Assembly: GCF_002209485.1 (NCBI RefSeq)
Contig: NZ_NJIX01000006.1
Span: 186,001-250,000 of the forward strand
DNA from: Achromobacter sp. HZ34
Lineage (GTDB): Bacteria > Pseudomonadota > Gammaproteobacteria > Burkholderiales > Burkholderiaceae_B
Direction of reading: 5' to 3'
DNA: 64,000 nucleotides
Below the pieces are notes generated by a model that saw only the letters and a program-made list of their open reading frames with translations, searched no databases and was not told the DNA's origin. The position numbers and the translations under genes were made by a program. Shown piece by piece: positions 52,296 through 63,900 of this stretch (the first letter of the stretch is position 1; each line of letters opens with the position of its first letter).

Positions 52296-53195
52296 ATGCC
52301 GACGACTGCGATCCTGACTCCTCCCGTCGTTCCCGCAGCCGCGGCGGCGTCTTCCGGCGCGACGCCAGCGGACACCGGGGCGGAGCAACACATCCCGCTG
52401 CACACGCTCAGGGGCGAGCAGCGCGTGTGGGCCGACCGCCTGATTTCGGCGTTTCATGGCCGCCAGATCGATGGCGTGGAGTGGTCGCTGAAGTTTTCCA
52501 TGGCCGGCCTGGTGGGCAACCGCTTTTTGCTGGGCATCGCCCGGCAGAACTGGGACGGCATCGTCTTCGCGGCGTTGCCCCGCCTGCTGGCCATACCGCA
52601 AGGGCTGTGGCTGCGCATCCTGCAGGACATGGATCACGCGCGCGCCATCTTCTTCGCCTATGAACCGGAGGAGGGCATGGGCGCGGGGACTTATCGCGTC
52701 TATGTGGAGTTCATGCCCACGCCCGACGCGTTGCGCCAGCATGGGGTGTTGCCGCTGGGCTGCGGCTACAAATGGCATCCCGCGACGGGCCGTGAAGCGG
52801 CCATCACCACATATCGCATGCGCCACCTGGACAACCGCGCGGCTTTCGACCGGCACCTGCAGCCCTATCTGGCCAGCCTTGCCAATCCGGTGGCGCGCCA
52901 CGTGGCGGCGGACATCATCGGCGCGGCGAGCGCAGCCGCTGACCCGGCCGGCTTCATGTTCCTGGAAGTGGATGAAGCCGATACGCGCCGGGAATCCTTC
53001 ACCGTGACGTTCCGTGGCGCCGACCTGCCGCTGCGATCGCACATCCCCGACCTGCTGCGCGTGGCTTCCAGCTTCGCGCTGCCACCGGCCGGCGTGCTGG
53101 AATTTTTCGTACCAGACGAACCTCGCAGCATCTATAGCCTGGCCGCTGGCAGTGCCAGGGACGGCAATGAATTTATGACGGTCTACTATGACTAA
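52296..53195 (+). CDS. Unknown protein of the SapC/TolC/adhesin operon
   Basis: I do not recognise this 299-residue protein. It starts with a Pro/Ala-rich tail of about 30 residues. The rest is mixed alpha/beta without a signal peptide or membrane segment. Notable stretches are WSLKFSMAGLVGNRFLLGIA, GCGYKWHPATGREAAITTYR and, at the C-terminus, YSLAAGSARDGNEFMTVYYD. The last two look alike (Y...G..(A/F)..T.Y), hinting at an internal duplication. It overlaps the TolC-like gene by 8 bases, so it is made with the secretion system and could be a cytoplasmic chaperone, modifier or regulator for the giant protein. Confidence 0.75.
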   Translation: MPTTAILTPPVVPAAAAASSGATPADTGAEQHIPLHTLRGEQRVWADRLISAFHGRQIDGVEWSLKFSMAGLVGNRFLLGIARQNWDGIVFAALPRLLAIPQGLWLRILQDMDHARAIFFAYEPEEGMGAGTYRVYVEFMPTPDALRQHGVLPLGCGYKWHPATGREAAITTYRMRHLDNRAAFDRHLQPYLASLANPVARHVAADIIGAASAAADPAGFMFLEVDEADTRRESFTVTFRGADLPLRSHIPDLLRVASSFALPPAGVLEFFVPDEPRSIYSLAAGSARDGNEFMTVYYD

Positions 53196-54963
53196 GAACA
53201 AGAAAAACACGAGCACGCAGCAACCTGTGCAAGCCGAGCGCCGCGTGGCGCTTGCGCCGGCCATGTTGGCAGCCATCGTCGGCCTGGCTGGCTGCACTGG
53301 CCTGCCGTCGGCGCCGCCGCGCAGCGATCCAGGCAAGGACTACATCGGCTCGCGAGTCGAGTCGGAGCAGGACGCCGACACGGTAGCCAACGCCGCGCAG
53401 GCCGGCAAGGCCGGTGACAAGCAGCAAGCGTCTTCGGGTATCAAGACCGCTTCCGGCGAACTCGTCATGGGTGGCGAGCCCGCTGCCGGCGATGGCGTGT
53501 TCAAGGGCGCCAGCGACACCATCTCCAACAAGCCGGGCAGCACGCCGCCCCTCAAGCCGCGCGCCGGCGAGCAGTTGGACAGCGTGCCGACCAAGCCGGC
53601 GCCGCGCCTGGACCAGACCCTGGTCATGCCGGCACCCGCCGACATCGATCCGGAAAAGATGAAGGCTTACGACAGCGCCAAGCTGCCCGCCGACGGTCCC
53701 TTGTCCTTGCAGCAGGTGTTCGCGATGGCGCTGGACAATGATCCCACGCTGCGCGGCGCCTACGGCGAAATGCAGGCCGTGGGTTACGGCGTGACCGCCG
53801 CACGCGCGGCCTTGCTGCCCAATGTGAACGTCGAAGCCAACTACGCGCGCGAAAGCCAGAACGTCGTCAAGAGCGAGAACTCGGTCTACCAGCAGGGCCG
53901 TGCCTCCTGGGGCGACAACGGCTATGCCTTGACCCTGACGCAACCCATCTACGATCCGGCTGCCTTCCAGAAGTGGCGCCAGGCGCAGGACACCGAGCGC
54001 AAGGAAGTCGCCAACTTTGCCTACGCGCAACAGGACCTGATGCTGCGCACGGCCACCGCGTACCTGAGCATACTGGCCGCGCAGGACCAGATCGAATTGA
54101 CCGAGGCCGAACGCAGCATGACGCGCAGCCAGATGGAACTGGTGCAGGCCAAGTTCCGCGCCGGCCAGGTGACCCAGGTGGGCGTCAGCGAAGTACAAGG
54201 CCGGCTTGACGTGCAGGACGCCAACTATCTGCTGGTGAAGAACGACCTGTTCGACAAGCAACAGGCCTTGCAGGAAATCATCGGTTATGGCGATGTGCCC
54301 TTGCTGCCGATACGCAAGGACCTGCGCCCCGTGGTGCCGCAGCCGCTGAATCCCGATGCCTGGGTGCAGAAGTCGCTGGAACAAAACTGGTCCATCCGCG
54401 CGGCGGCGGCCGCCGTGTCGGTGGCCGAGCGCGAGGTGTCGGTGCAGAAGGCGGGCTATCTGCCCAGCCTGAACATGAAGGTTTCCAGCGGCCGTAATGA
54501 AACGGGCGGCTCCCTCTTCGGTGGGGGCAGCACGGTGCAGGACACGCGCGCCCAGCTGAACCTGATCATCCCCGTGTTCCAGGGCGGCTACACCTACGGC
54601 ATGACCCACGCGGCGGCCAGCCGCCTGGGTACGGCGCAGACGCAACTGAGCCTGACGCGGCGCAAGGTGCAGCGCCAGGTGCTGACCTCGCTGCAAAGCA
54701 TTCTGGCCAGCGTGGACCGGATCAAGGCGCTGGGCAGTTCGGTGCAGGCCTTCCAGCAGGCCCTGGACCTGAAGCAGGCGGGCTACAAGTCCGGACTGAA
54801 CGACATCGTCGCGGTGCTGGACGCCACCCGCAACTTGTACAACGCCAAGCGCCAGGAAGCGGAAGCTCGCTACAACTACCTGCTGGATACGCTGAAGCTG
54901 AAGCAGGCGGCCGGCGTATTGAGCGGCATGGACATCGCGGCGATCAGCAGCGCAGTGCTGTAA
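53188..54963 (+). CDS. TolC-like outer-membrane efflux lipoprotein with N-terminal extension
   Basis: A 591-residue outer-membrane channel of the TolC/OEP family. It should form the exit duct for type I secretion of the giant protein encoded next. The TolC repeat domains occupy about residues 175-580 (LSLQQVFAMALDNDPTLRGA at the start, FRAGQVTQVGVSEVQGRLDV and LKQAGYKSGLNDIVAVLDAT later). The N-terminus has the lipobox VGLAGC with Cys36, so the mature protein is probably lipid-anchored. Between Cys36 and the TolC domain lie about 135 extra residues, rich in Gly, Ala, Lys and Asp and probably disordered. The ATPase and adaptor proteins are not in the window and may lie downstream. Confidence 0.88.
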   Translation: MTKNKKNTSTQQPVQAERRVALAPAMLAAIVGLAGCTGLPSAPPRSDPGKDYIGSRVESEQDADTVANAAQAGKAGDKQQASSGIKTASGELVMGGEPAAGDGVFKGASDTISNKPGSTPPLKPRAGEQLDSVPTKPAPRLDQTLVMPAPADIDPEKMKAYDSAKLPADGPLSLQQVFAMALDNDPTLRGAYGEMQAVGYGVTAARAALLPNVNVEANYARESQNVVKSENSVYQQGRASWGDNGYALTLTQPIYDPAAFQKWRQAQDTERKEVANFAYAQQDLMLRTATAYLSILAAQDQIELTEAERSMTRSQMELVQAKFRAGQVTQVGVSEVQGRLDVQDANYLLVKNDLFDKQQALQEIIGYGDVPLLPIRKDLRPVVPQPLNPDAWVQKSLEQNWSIRAAAAAVSVAEREVSVQKAGYLPSLNMKVSSGRNETGGSLFGGGSTVQDTRAQLNLIIPVFQGGYTYGMTHAAASRLGTAQTQLSLTRRKVQRQVLTSLQSILASVDRIKALGSSVQAFQQALDLKQAGYKSGLNDIVAVLDATRNLYNAKRQEAEARYNYLLDTLKLKQAAGVLSGMDIAAISSAVL

Positions 54964-54990
54964 GAACAAGACAACGACAAGAGCAACGAC

Positions 54991-57900
54991 ATGACCATCA
55001 AGAAAACAATGCGCAATCTGGGACGCCAGCTGGGCCTGGGCCGTGGTGCGCGCGAAGTCCAGCGATCGTTGTTCCGTCGTCGTCCCTTGTTCGAAGCGCT
55101 TGAGCGGCGCTACCTGATGTCGGCCGAACTGGTGCCGCCGCCTCCGCCCACCAACCAGCAGGACGCGCCGGTGGTGGCGCCCAACGATCATCACGGCGCC
55201 AAGTCGGCGCAGAATGCCAAGGCCTCCGGGCCGGGCAACCACCCCTATCTGGTCGAGCGCGAGGCCTACAGCACGGCGAAGCAGCTGGGCAAGTCCATGA
55301 CGCTGGCGCAGTACCAGAAAGAAACCGCCGCGCGCCACGGCGACGCCAAGGCCTTGCTGCCCGGCCAGGACGCGTCGCAGGTGCAGGCGGTTCCGGCACC
55401 GACGCCCGACGCCGCGAAGAGCGCCGCGCCGATTTCCCTGGCCGGCTACACGCGCAACGCCGCCGACACGGCGATCAAGCAGATCATCTTCGTCGACCCC
55501 TCCGTCGACAACGCGGCCCAGCTGGTGCAGGGGCTGTACAGCCTGATCAGCGGCAAGACCGAAGGCCTGGGCAATACGCTGGCCACGCCCACCGGCGACG
55601 GCCCGCAGCTGCAGGTGCTGCGCAGCCACGACACCGAGATCATCGTGCTCGACAGCCGTTACGACGGCGTGGCGCAGATCACGCAGATCCTCGGCCAGCA
55701 CCACGATCTGAACGCCGTGCAGATCATGAGCCACGGCAGCGCCGGCTCCCTGGAACTGGGCACCACCGTGCTCGACAAGAACGACCTGTCGACCTACAAG
55801 GACAGCCTCAAGGCCTGGGGCGACGCGCTGAACGTGCAAGGCGACATCCTGCTGTACGGCTGCGGCGTGGCCGGCACCAAGGGCGGCACCGAGTTCATCA
55901 ACAGCCTGTCGGCAATCACCCGCGCCGATGTCGCGGCCGCCACGCACACGGTAGGCAGCGCCGCCCTGGGCGGTGACTGGACGCTGGATTACCATACAGG
56001 CGCCATCGAGGCGACTACGTTGACCGTCGCCAGCTGGAACAGCGTGATGGCCGACGCCACTGGCGTGCAGACCGGCGGTGCCACCCTGCAGGCGGTGGCG
56101 ACCAACCCGCTGCTGACGGCTTACGGCAGCAACAACACCTTCGTCTTCGACAACAGCTCCACCGCGGCCTCGACCACCATTGAGCTGCGCCAGGGCATGA
56201 AGCAGGAGAACGGGGTCTGGGTCAAGAACGACGACGACACCAATACCGGAAATACCCTGGACTTCTCCGCGGTGCGGGGCGACGTCACCGTCACCATCAG
56301 CAACAACGACAGCTACCACATCACCTACTCCACGGTGGATACGGCTGGCACGGCCACCAGCCATAGCGTGGATGTCGTGTTCAAGTCCGCGGACGGCTCG
56401 CAGAGCCTGAAGATAGGCGACAAGACTTTCAACCTGATCGGCACTGCCATCAGCGGCAAGACGATACTCGACTACAGCGCGTACGCAACGGGGGTCACCG
56501 TGGACCTGTCCGGGCCCACGGCGGACAGCAACGGCGACGAGGTGCCGCCGGCGGCACCGACCGGCTTCGGCTATGTGCGCGACGTCGGCGCCGTGAAGGG
56601 ATCCACGGCGGGCGGCAACCGGATTACGGTGGTTGGTGGCACCACGGTCTACATCGACAACAAAAACGACATCATCAAGGGCACCGGCGGCGACAACGTC
56701 TATGTCGTCGCCAACGGCGTCAGCGGCTTCTCCCTGACCCAGGAAGCCGGCCAGAGCGGCAATACGCTCGATCTTTCCCTCTACAACGCCGATTTCACCG
56801 CGCAGGTGCATACCGACGGCGGCATCAGCGTCTACCTGGGTGCCGGCGTCAGCGCCGGCGGCGCCGCCAATTCGCTGGCGGGCGCCAGCGCCCTGGTCGA
56901 CAACCTGGACGTGCAAGTTCTGGTGGGCTATGCCGGCCGCACCACCCTGGACTACTCGGCCTACGACGACAACGTCACGGTCAACCTGAACTACCTCGAC
57001 GACGACACGCTGCTGTACGACGCCAGCGGCATGGAAGGCGTGCGCAACATCACCAACGTGATCGGCGCCAGCGGCGGGCATGACAACGACATCGTCGGCA
57101 GCGAAGGCGACAACATCATCACGGTTGCCGCCAGCACCGGCACCAACCGTGTCAGCGGCGGCGGCGGCAACGACTGGATCGTCGGCAACTTCGGCGCCGC
57201 CGTGGGCGCCAGCACCGAATACATCGGCGGCTACGAAAGCAATGCCGTCCTGGCGGGCTCGGCCACCAGCGCGACCATCACCAATACGCCGCCGGCCGCC
57301 GGCAGCACCGTATCGACCGTGACCCTGGTCAACGTCGGCGCGGTCACCATGCAGGACTACCGCACGATAGACGATACCTCGGTTGCGGGCTCGGCCTATA
57401 ACCGCGCCACCGTGGTGACGCTGGACGGCAGCGCCTACACGGGCGACCTGACCCTGATCGGCAGCGTGGGGAACAACGTCCTCAAGGGCGGCAGCGGCAA
57501 CAACACCTTCACCGGCTACCAGGGCAGCAACACCCTGGTGGCGCGGCACGATGCCGCGAGCAACGTGCTGGATGAAGACGGGCAGTGGAACTTTCTGCTT
57601 ACCAATACCGGCCTGGCCGGGACCTACGCAACGGATGGCACCGCGCTGGAAGCGGGCGCACCCACCCCGGTGCTGCAGAACACCATTACGTTCGACGACG
57701 GCGCGGCGCACAACTTCACCGGTGCGCGCCTGAACGGCGGACTGGGATCCAGCAGCATAGACGCGTCGGCCTTCAGCGGCTATACGGTATTGGTAAGCGG
57801 ATTGATGAGCGGCGGGACGATCAAGTCCGGCAACGGCGCCAACACGCAGAACCAGATCATCCTGATGGGTGGCAACTACACCCTGGCCGGCGGCACCGGC

Positions 57901-60900
57901 AGCGGCGCCCACACCGAACTGGTGGTGGTGGCGGACGGCTACACCGGCATCGACGGCAGCCAGTACGCCAGCCAGATGACTGCCTCGAACAACACGGCCT
58001 ATGTGATGTTCGGCGCCACCGGCGGCGACACCTGGTTCGATCGCGCCGCGAACGGCTCCAGCCGTTCCCACTACAGCAATATCGACAGCGTGCAGGTGCT
58101 GGGCGGCGCGTTCGCCAATTACCTGGACACGTCCGCGTTCCTGGGCACGGCCACCCTGGACGGCAGCACCGGGCAATCGAACTATTTCGTCATCAGCAAT
58201 GCCAATGCGACGACGGTGATCGGCTCGTCCCTGGCCAATACGCTGCAGCTTTCCACCGGCGGCAAGAACGTTGCCCTGGACAACGCCAAGCTGACCATAG
58301 GCAACGTCCAGAGCACCTTCACCAACGTCAACGATTTCCGTTTCGTGGTGCAGGGCACGGCGGCCAGCACCGTGGATACCACGGCCTTCAGCGGCGTCAC
58401 CACCAAGACCTATCTGTCGGCGCTCAGCTCCGGCTACGAGGATGTCACCGGCACGGCGCTGTCGTTCGTGATGCCGGCGACGGCATTCGATGCCCGCGTC
58501 AACGTCGGCCTGGATGCCGTGGAAACCGTGCAGGACGTGCTGCTGGCCATCAACGGCAGCATCGCCACCGATGCCGCTGGCGTTGCCTTGCGCATCGCCG
58601 TGGGCGGCGCCAACGACGGCAAGCTGCTGGCCGCCACTGACACCACCACGCCCTGGGACTACCTGTATGCCCTGACGGCGACCTTGAACACCGACGGCAG
58701 CCTGCGCATCGCCTATAGCCAGCAGGCCATCGCCGCCGGCATGACCGGCCAGTTCGCGCTGACGCCGGGGCTGCAGACCCAGCTGAATGCCGACGGCACG
58801 GTCAACGCTTCCAGCGTCATCGTGTCGTCCGCGGCCTATCAGCTAGGGCTGCTCGGCACCGGCGCCGTGCAAGCCAATTCTTCCAGCGCGGGCGTGTTCA
58901 CCGGCAGTGCGCTGGGCATCGTGCACAGTACCCAGTTCGTGCTGGCGGGCGCCAATGCCACCATCAATTCCGGCAGCGGCGACAACACCTTCGTGGTGAA
59001 CTACGGCCAGGCCGGCGAGAACACCGGCAGCGGCAACAAGATCGTCACCAGCGCCACGGCCGGCAGCAATGCCCTGACGGTCAATTCGGCGTCCGGCGCG
59101 GTGCTGGCCGATGGCCTGCTGTACAACAGCCTGTCGGGCTCGACCAAGGTGGGTGACGTGACCCTGGCCGGCGCCGGCATGTCGGCGGCCACGGTCAATG
59201 CCACCAACACCAGCGGTACCACCACGCTGGATGCCACGACCTGGAGCAAGGCGGTGACGCTGGCCACCAGCGGCGGCGCGGATACCCTCAAGGGCAATAC
59301 CAGCAATGTGACCTTCGCCGTCGTCATGCCCGCGACCAGCGGCGACAAGGCGACGTTGTCGCTGGCGCATGCAGGCGGCACGGGCAACGTCCTGAACCTG
59401 ATTTCCACGGCGGGCAGCACCAACCTGTCCAGCATGATCAGCAGCGGCGGCACGGTCAACGCCATCAACTTCGGCGCCAACACGGGTTCGCTGGACTACA
59501 ACCTGGACCTGGGCAGCAGCGGCACGCTGGACCAGGCCTGGGTTGTCGCCGGCCGCAACGTGACCATCACCGGCGGCACGCTGACCATCCTCAAGGACAT
59601 CACGGTCGACGCCGGCAAGACCCTGCGCATCGCGGGACAGAACATCACCGTGGGCGCATCCGACGCGGCGGCCGCGCTGGTGACCCTGCAGGCCGGCGCC
59701 ATCCAGCTGGCGGTGCAGCTGTACCGGCCTTTCCGTTCGGCGTTCGCGCAGGTCTATACGCTGAACACCTCGATCACCATCAACAAGGCCACCCTGTGGG
59801 CCAAGGATACCGGCGGCGCCGGCATCACGCTGTCCAGCGAAATCGATGGCGACAAGTTCCCGGACATTGTGCCCACGGGCCAATCGGGCATCCTGGGAAC
59901 GTTGGCCAGCGGCACCAACTCAGCCCTGCTGGCAGCGCAGAATTTCGTCGATAACGCCGGCCTGCTGGTGTCGTTCGCTGGCGTGACCTATCAATCCAGC
60001 ATCGACATCTCGAACGCTGCGCGCCTGGTCTCGGCCGCGGACGTGACCATCTCGTCCAAGACGGTGGCCAAGGTCGAACTCAGCCCCCTGATCTCCCTGG
60101 TCGCCAGCTTCGGCGTCGGCGTCATCCAGAACTATTCGCACGTCGGTATCAGCGGCACCATCCAGGCGCAAGGCAAGATCTCCATCACGTCGGACGCCAC
60201 CAACGATTTCAGCATCAAGCTCAAGCCCAGCCAGCTGGACGCCGTGCCGGCGACCATCTCGGTGGGCGTGGGCGTGGTGATCAGCGAATCGACCGTGCAT
60301 GTGAACGCCAATGCCACGCTGGAGACGGGCGTCAAGTACACGACGTCGCTGACGGGGGCCGGCACCGCGCTGGCCACGGGCGGCGCCATCGACATCTCCG
60401 CCGTCACGCACCAGAAGAGCAAGATCCAGATATTCGCGTCGGGCGATACCTCGACCTCGGACGACACCAAGACGGTCGATGCCAGCGATCCTTCCAGCCA
60501 GCCGCCGGCAGCCAGCACGGCGCCCAAGGGCGAGAAGGGCACCTACAGCGCCGGCTATGCCAAGGTCGGCGTGGGTGTGGGCTTCGTCTACAACCAGCTG
60601 ACCACCGAAGCTTTCCTGGACGGCAAGGCAACGGTACACGGCAGCGGTGCCATCACGGTCAACGCGCAGACCCTCGACGAAGGCAGCCTGCTGACGGTCA
60701 GCACCATCCTGGGCGGGCGCCCGGCAGCAGCGCCCAGCTACAGCGATACGATGATCAAGGAAGCCAAGTCGGCGGCCGTGGCCAAGACGGTGACGCCGGC
60801 CACCACGGGAGCCAAGAAGGGGCTGGGCACCGGCTCGCAGTACACCCTGGCTTTCTTCAAGTCCCTGGTCGAATCCAGCGACAAGAGCTTCAAGGACCAG

Positions 60901-63900
60901 GTCAGCGACACCAAGACCAAGATGGACGCCGACGACAAGGCGGCCAGCGACAAGAAGATCCAGGACGAGATCGACAAGCCGTCCATCGATTTCCAGGTCG
61001 GCGGCGCCATCGGCATGTCGATGAATGCGCTGACCACCACGGCCCGCATCGGCTCCGGCGTGACGGGCGATGTGGCCACCGTGTCCACCGACGGCGGCGC
61101 CGTCACGGTGACGGCGCAGACCAAGTACGATCCCAAGCTGATCGTGCAGTCGGGCGTCGACGAAAGCGCCATCAAGGGCAAGCAGGATTTCCTCAAGAAG
61201 AAAAATGCCGCCACCACCGACCAGACGGCGGCGGCGGAGGGCGGCGATTCGTCCAAGCTGGGCGCGGCGGCGGCGGTCGTCATCGACATCGATACCGTCA
61301 ACACGACGGCGACGGTCAACGGCAATGCCACCATCAACACCCATGGCGGCGCGGCTAATGTCAATGCCAGCACACTGAACCAGATCGATCCCGACAAGCT
61401 GTGGCTGTACAACCTGTACACGCCTTTCCAGAATATCGGCAGCGAATGGAGCGCGGCCAGCGGGCTGACGGGCAAGCTGGGCGTGCTGAAGACGGATGGC
61501 ACGGCTTTCTTGAAGAACCTGTTGTCCACTATCGACAACAGCAGCGGCGGCGTGGCCAACAGCTTCACCACATGGTCCTCGGCTACGTCCAAGAGCAAGA
61601 AGCTGGCCCTGGCCGGCGCCTTCACCGTGCAGGTGCAGAACACCGACACCCATGCCACGGTCAACGGCACTATCGATACCCGCCCGACCTCCGGTGCTGC
61701 CGGGGCGGTAACCGTGGCGGCGGTGAATTCGACGCAGCGCATGAACTTCGTCGGCAACATCATCCTGCCCGGGTTGGTGTCCGTCGGAGGCGCCTCGGGC
61801 GCGGCTGCGTCCCTGCAGAAGGGAGCGGCGACCGCGCCCACGGACGGTTCGACCAGCCGCATGAGTACGGCCAAGAACGCCGCCAAGGGCTTTGCCGCGC
61901 CTACGTTCGCCGGTTTCGAATACGGTAGCGAGTCGAAGGAAGGCTCGGCCATCGGCGTGTCGCTGTACCTGAACGTCGCCTCCCACGATACGCAAGCCGT
62001 GATCGGGGATGGCGCCACTATCTATTCGGGCGCGCTGAACGTCACCGCCGACAATGAAGTGATCGCCGTGGACGCCGGCACGTCCGGCGGCAAGGCCAAG
62101 GAAACGGCGGTCAATGGCGTGCTGCTGATCGACGTCATCTCCAGCACCACCATTGCCCAGGTGGGACGCGGTGCCACGGTGCTGGCCACCGGCGCGGCGA
62201 CCATCTCCGCGGTGGATGCCAGCTATCTGGGCACCCTCGCCGGGGCGGTTGCCGCGTCCGAAGCGATGGGCGTGGGCATGAGCATAGGCATCAATGTCCT
62301 GAATCGAGACACGCAGGCGGTTATCGGCGATCTGCTGGGCAGCAGCGCCAGCGCGGCGCCGGCGGGTTCCTTCGGCGCGGATACACTGGACTTGAACAGC
62401 CAGAACAAGGGCTTCGTCGGAAGTTTCAGCATCGCCGGTTCGCAGGTGTCGACCGCGAGCACGGGTGCGACGGCCGGCGCCGATGCCGGCGGTACCGGTG
62501 GCAGCGGTGGCACGGGCGGCAGCGGCGGTACGGGCGGATCGGGCGACAGCGGCGGCAGCACCGATTCGAGCAACGTCCTGGACACCGTGGTGCCTTCCAG
62601 CAAGGGATCGACGCTGCCGGGCGCGGGCACGGCGACATCGGCTTCCGATCCGGACGAATTGCTGAGCCTGAGCGAAATCCTGCAGGAACTCAGCGGCAAG
62701 ACGTCCGAGCTGACGCAGGATTCGGACTCCGGCGCTGCATCCGGCGGCACCGGTGGCACTGGCGGTACGGGCGGTACGGGCGGTACGGGCGGCACGTCCA
62801 CCTCGGTCAGCCCGACCAAGGAAAGCGCCGGCCTGGCGATCTCCGGCTCGGTGGCGGTGAACGTCTCCAACGACACCGCGAAGTCCTATATCAACGCCGC
62901 GGGCCTGACGATCACCATCGGCAAGACGGCCACCATCGAGGCGCATAACGACGCGGTGACGCTGGCCCTGACCGGTTCGGCGGCTTTCGCCAATACGGAC
63001 AGCAGCAAGGGCAACCTGGGTATCGCCGGCGCCTTCAGCATGAATATGCTGGGCGGCCAGGCCCTGGCCGAAGTGGCCGCGGCCGCGCAACTGCTGGTGG
63101 GCACCGACCTGTCGATCAGCGCCAAGCGCAGCGGCGTTACCGTGACCATCGCCGCTGGCCTGGCCGGCGCGAAAGGCCAGAAGGGCGTGGCCGTGGCCGG
63201 TTCGGTGGCGGTCGCGGATGTCAGCTACGCCAATATCGCCCGCCTGGGCGGCGACAAGGTCAGCGCGCGCAACATCAGCGTCACGGCGGGCGACAGCACC
63301 GTGCTGGCCACCGTGGCCGGTTCGGCCGCGAGCTCGCAAGGCAAGGCCGCCGTGGGCGCGGCCCTGGCCCTGAACCTGAGTTCCGCCACCGTCGAAGCCG
63401 GCGTCGCCAACGCGCCGGATGTGTCCTACAACGGCAACCTGACCGTGGACGCCACGTCCAGCCAGACCGTGGTCGGCTTTGCCGGCGCCTTCGGCATGGC
63501 CAAGGACGGCAGTGCGGGGGCGGGGACCATCTCGGTCAACATCGTCGCCAACCAGATCAACAGCTATCTGCTCAACAGCACCGTCAAGTATGTGGCCAAG
63601 ACGGGCGTGACGGGCAGCCATGACGTCACCGTCGGCGCGCACGACAAGACCACGCTGGTGGCGGTCACCGGCGCGGTCGGGGTCGGCAAGAAGATCAGCG
63701 CCGGCATCGCCATCAGCTACAGCGAGATCGGCAACGCCATCATGGCGGGCATCCAGGGCTCGACCGTGGATACCGGCAAGGCGGGCGCGGTCAACATCAA
63801 CGCGTCCGATGACGCGACGCTGGGCGGCGGCGCCCTGGGCGTGGGCATCGGACTGGGCGAGTCGACTTTCGCCGGCGCCGGTTCCATCCAGGTCAATATC

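Noticed and set aside
53173-58176. A 1667-codon open frame on the minus strand opposite the TolC-like and adhesin genes
   Set aside because: It is the antisense shadow of GC-rich coding sequence. The translation is low in complexity (Val/Ala/Gly/Arg-rich), has no recognisable domain, and both plus-strand genes have clear family matches.
59920-63642. A 1240-codon minus-strand open frame opposite the adhesin repeats
   Set aside because: Same reason: antisense shadow, no domain, no ribosome site, while the plus frame is continuous and repetitive in a known way.
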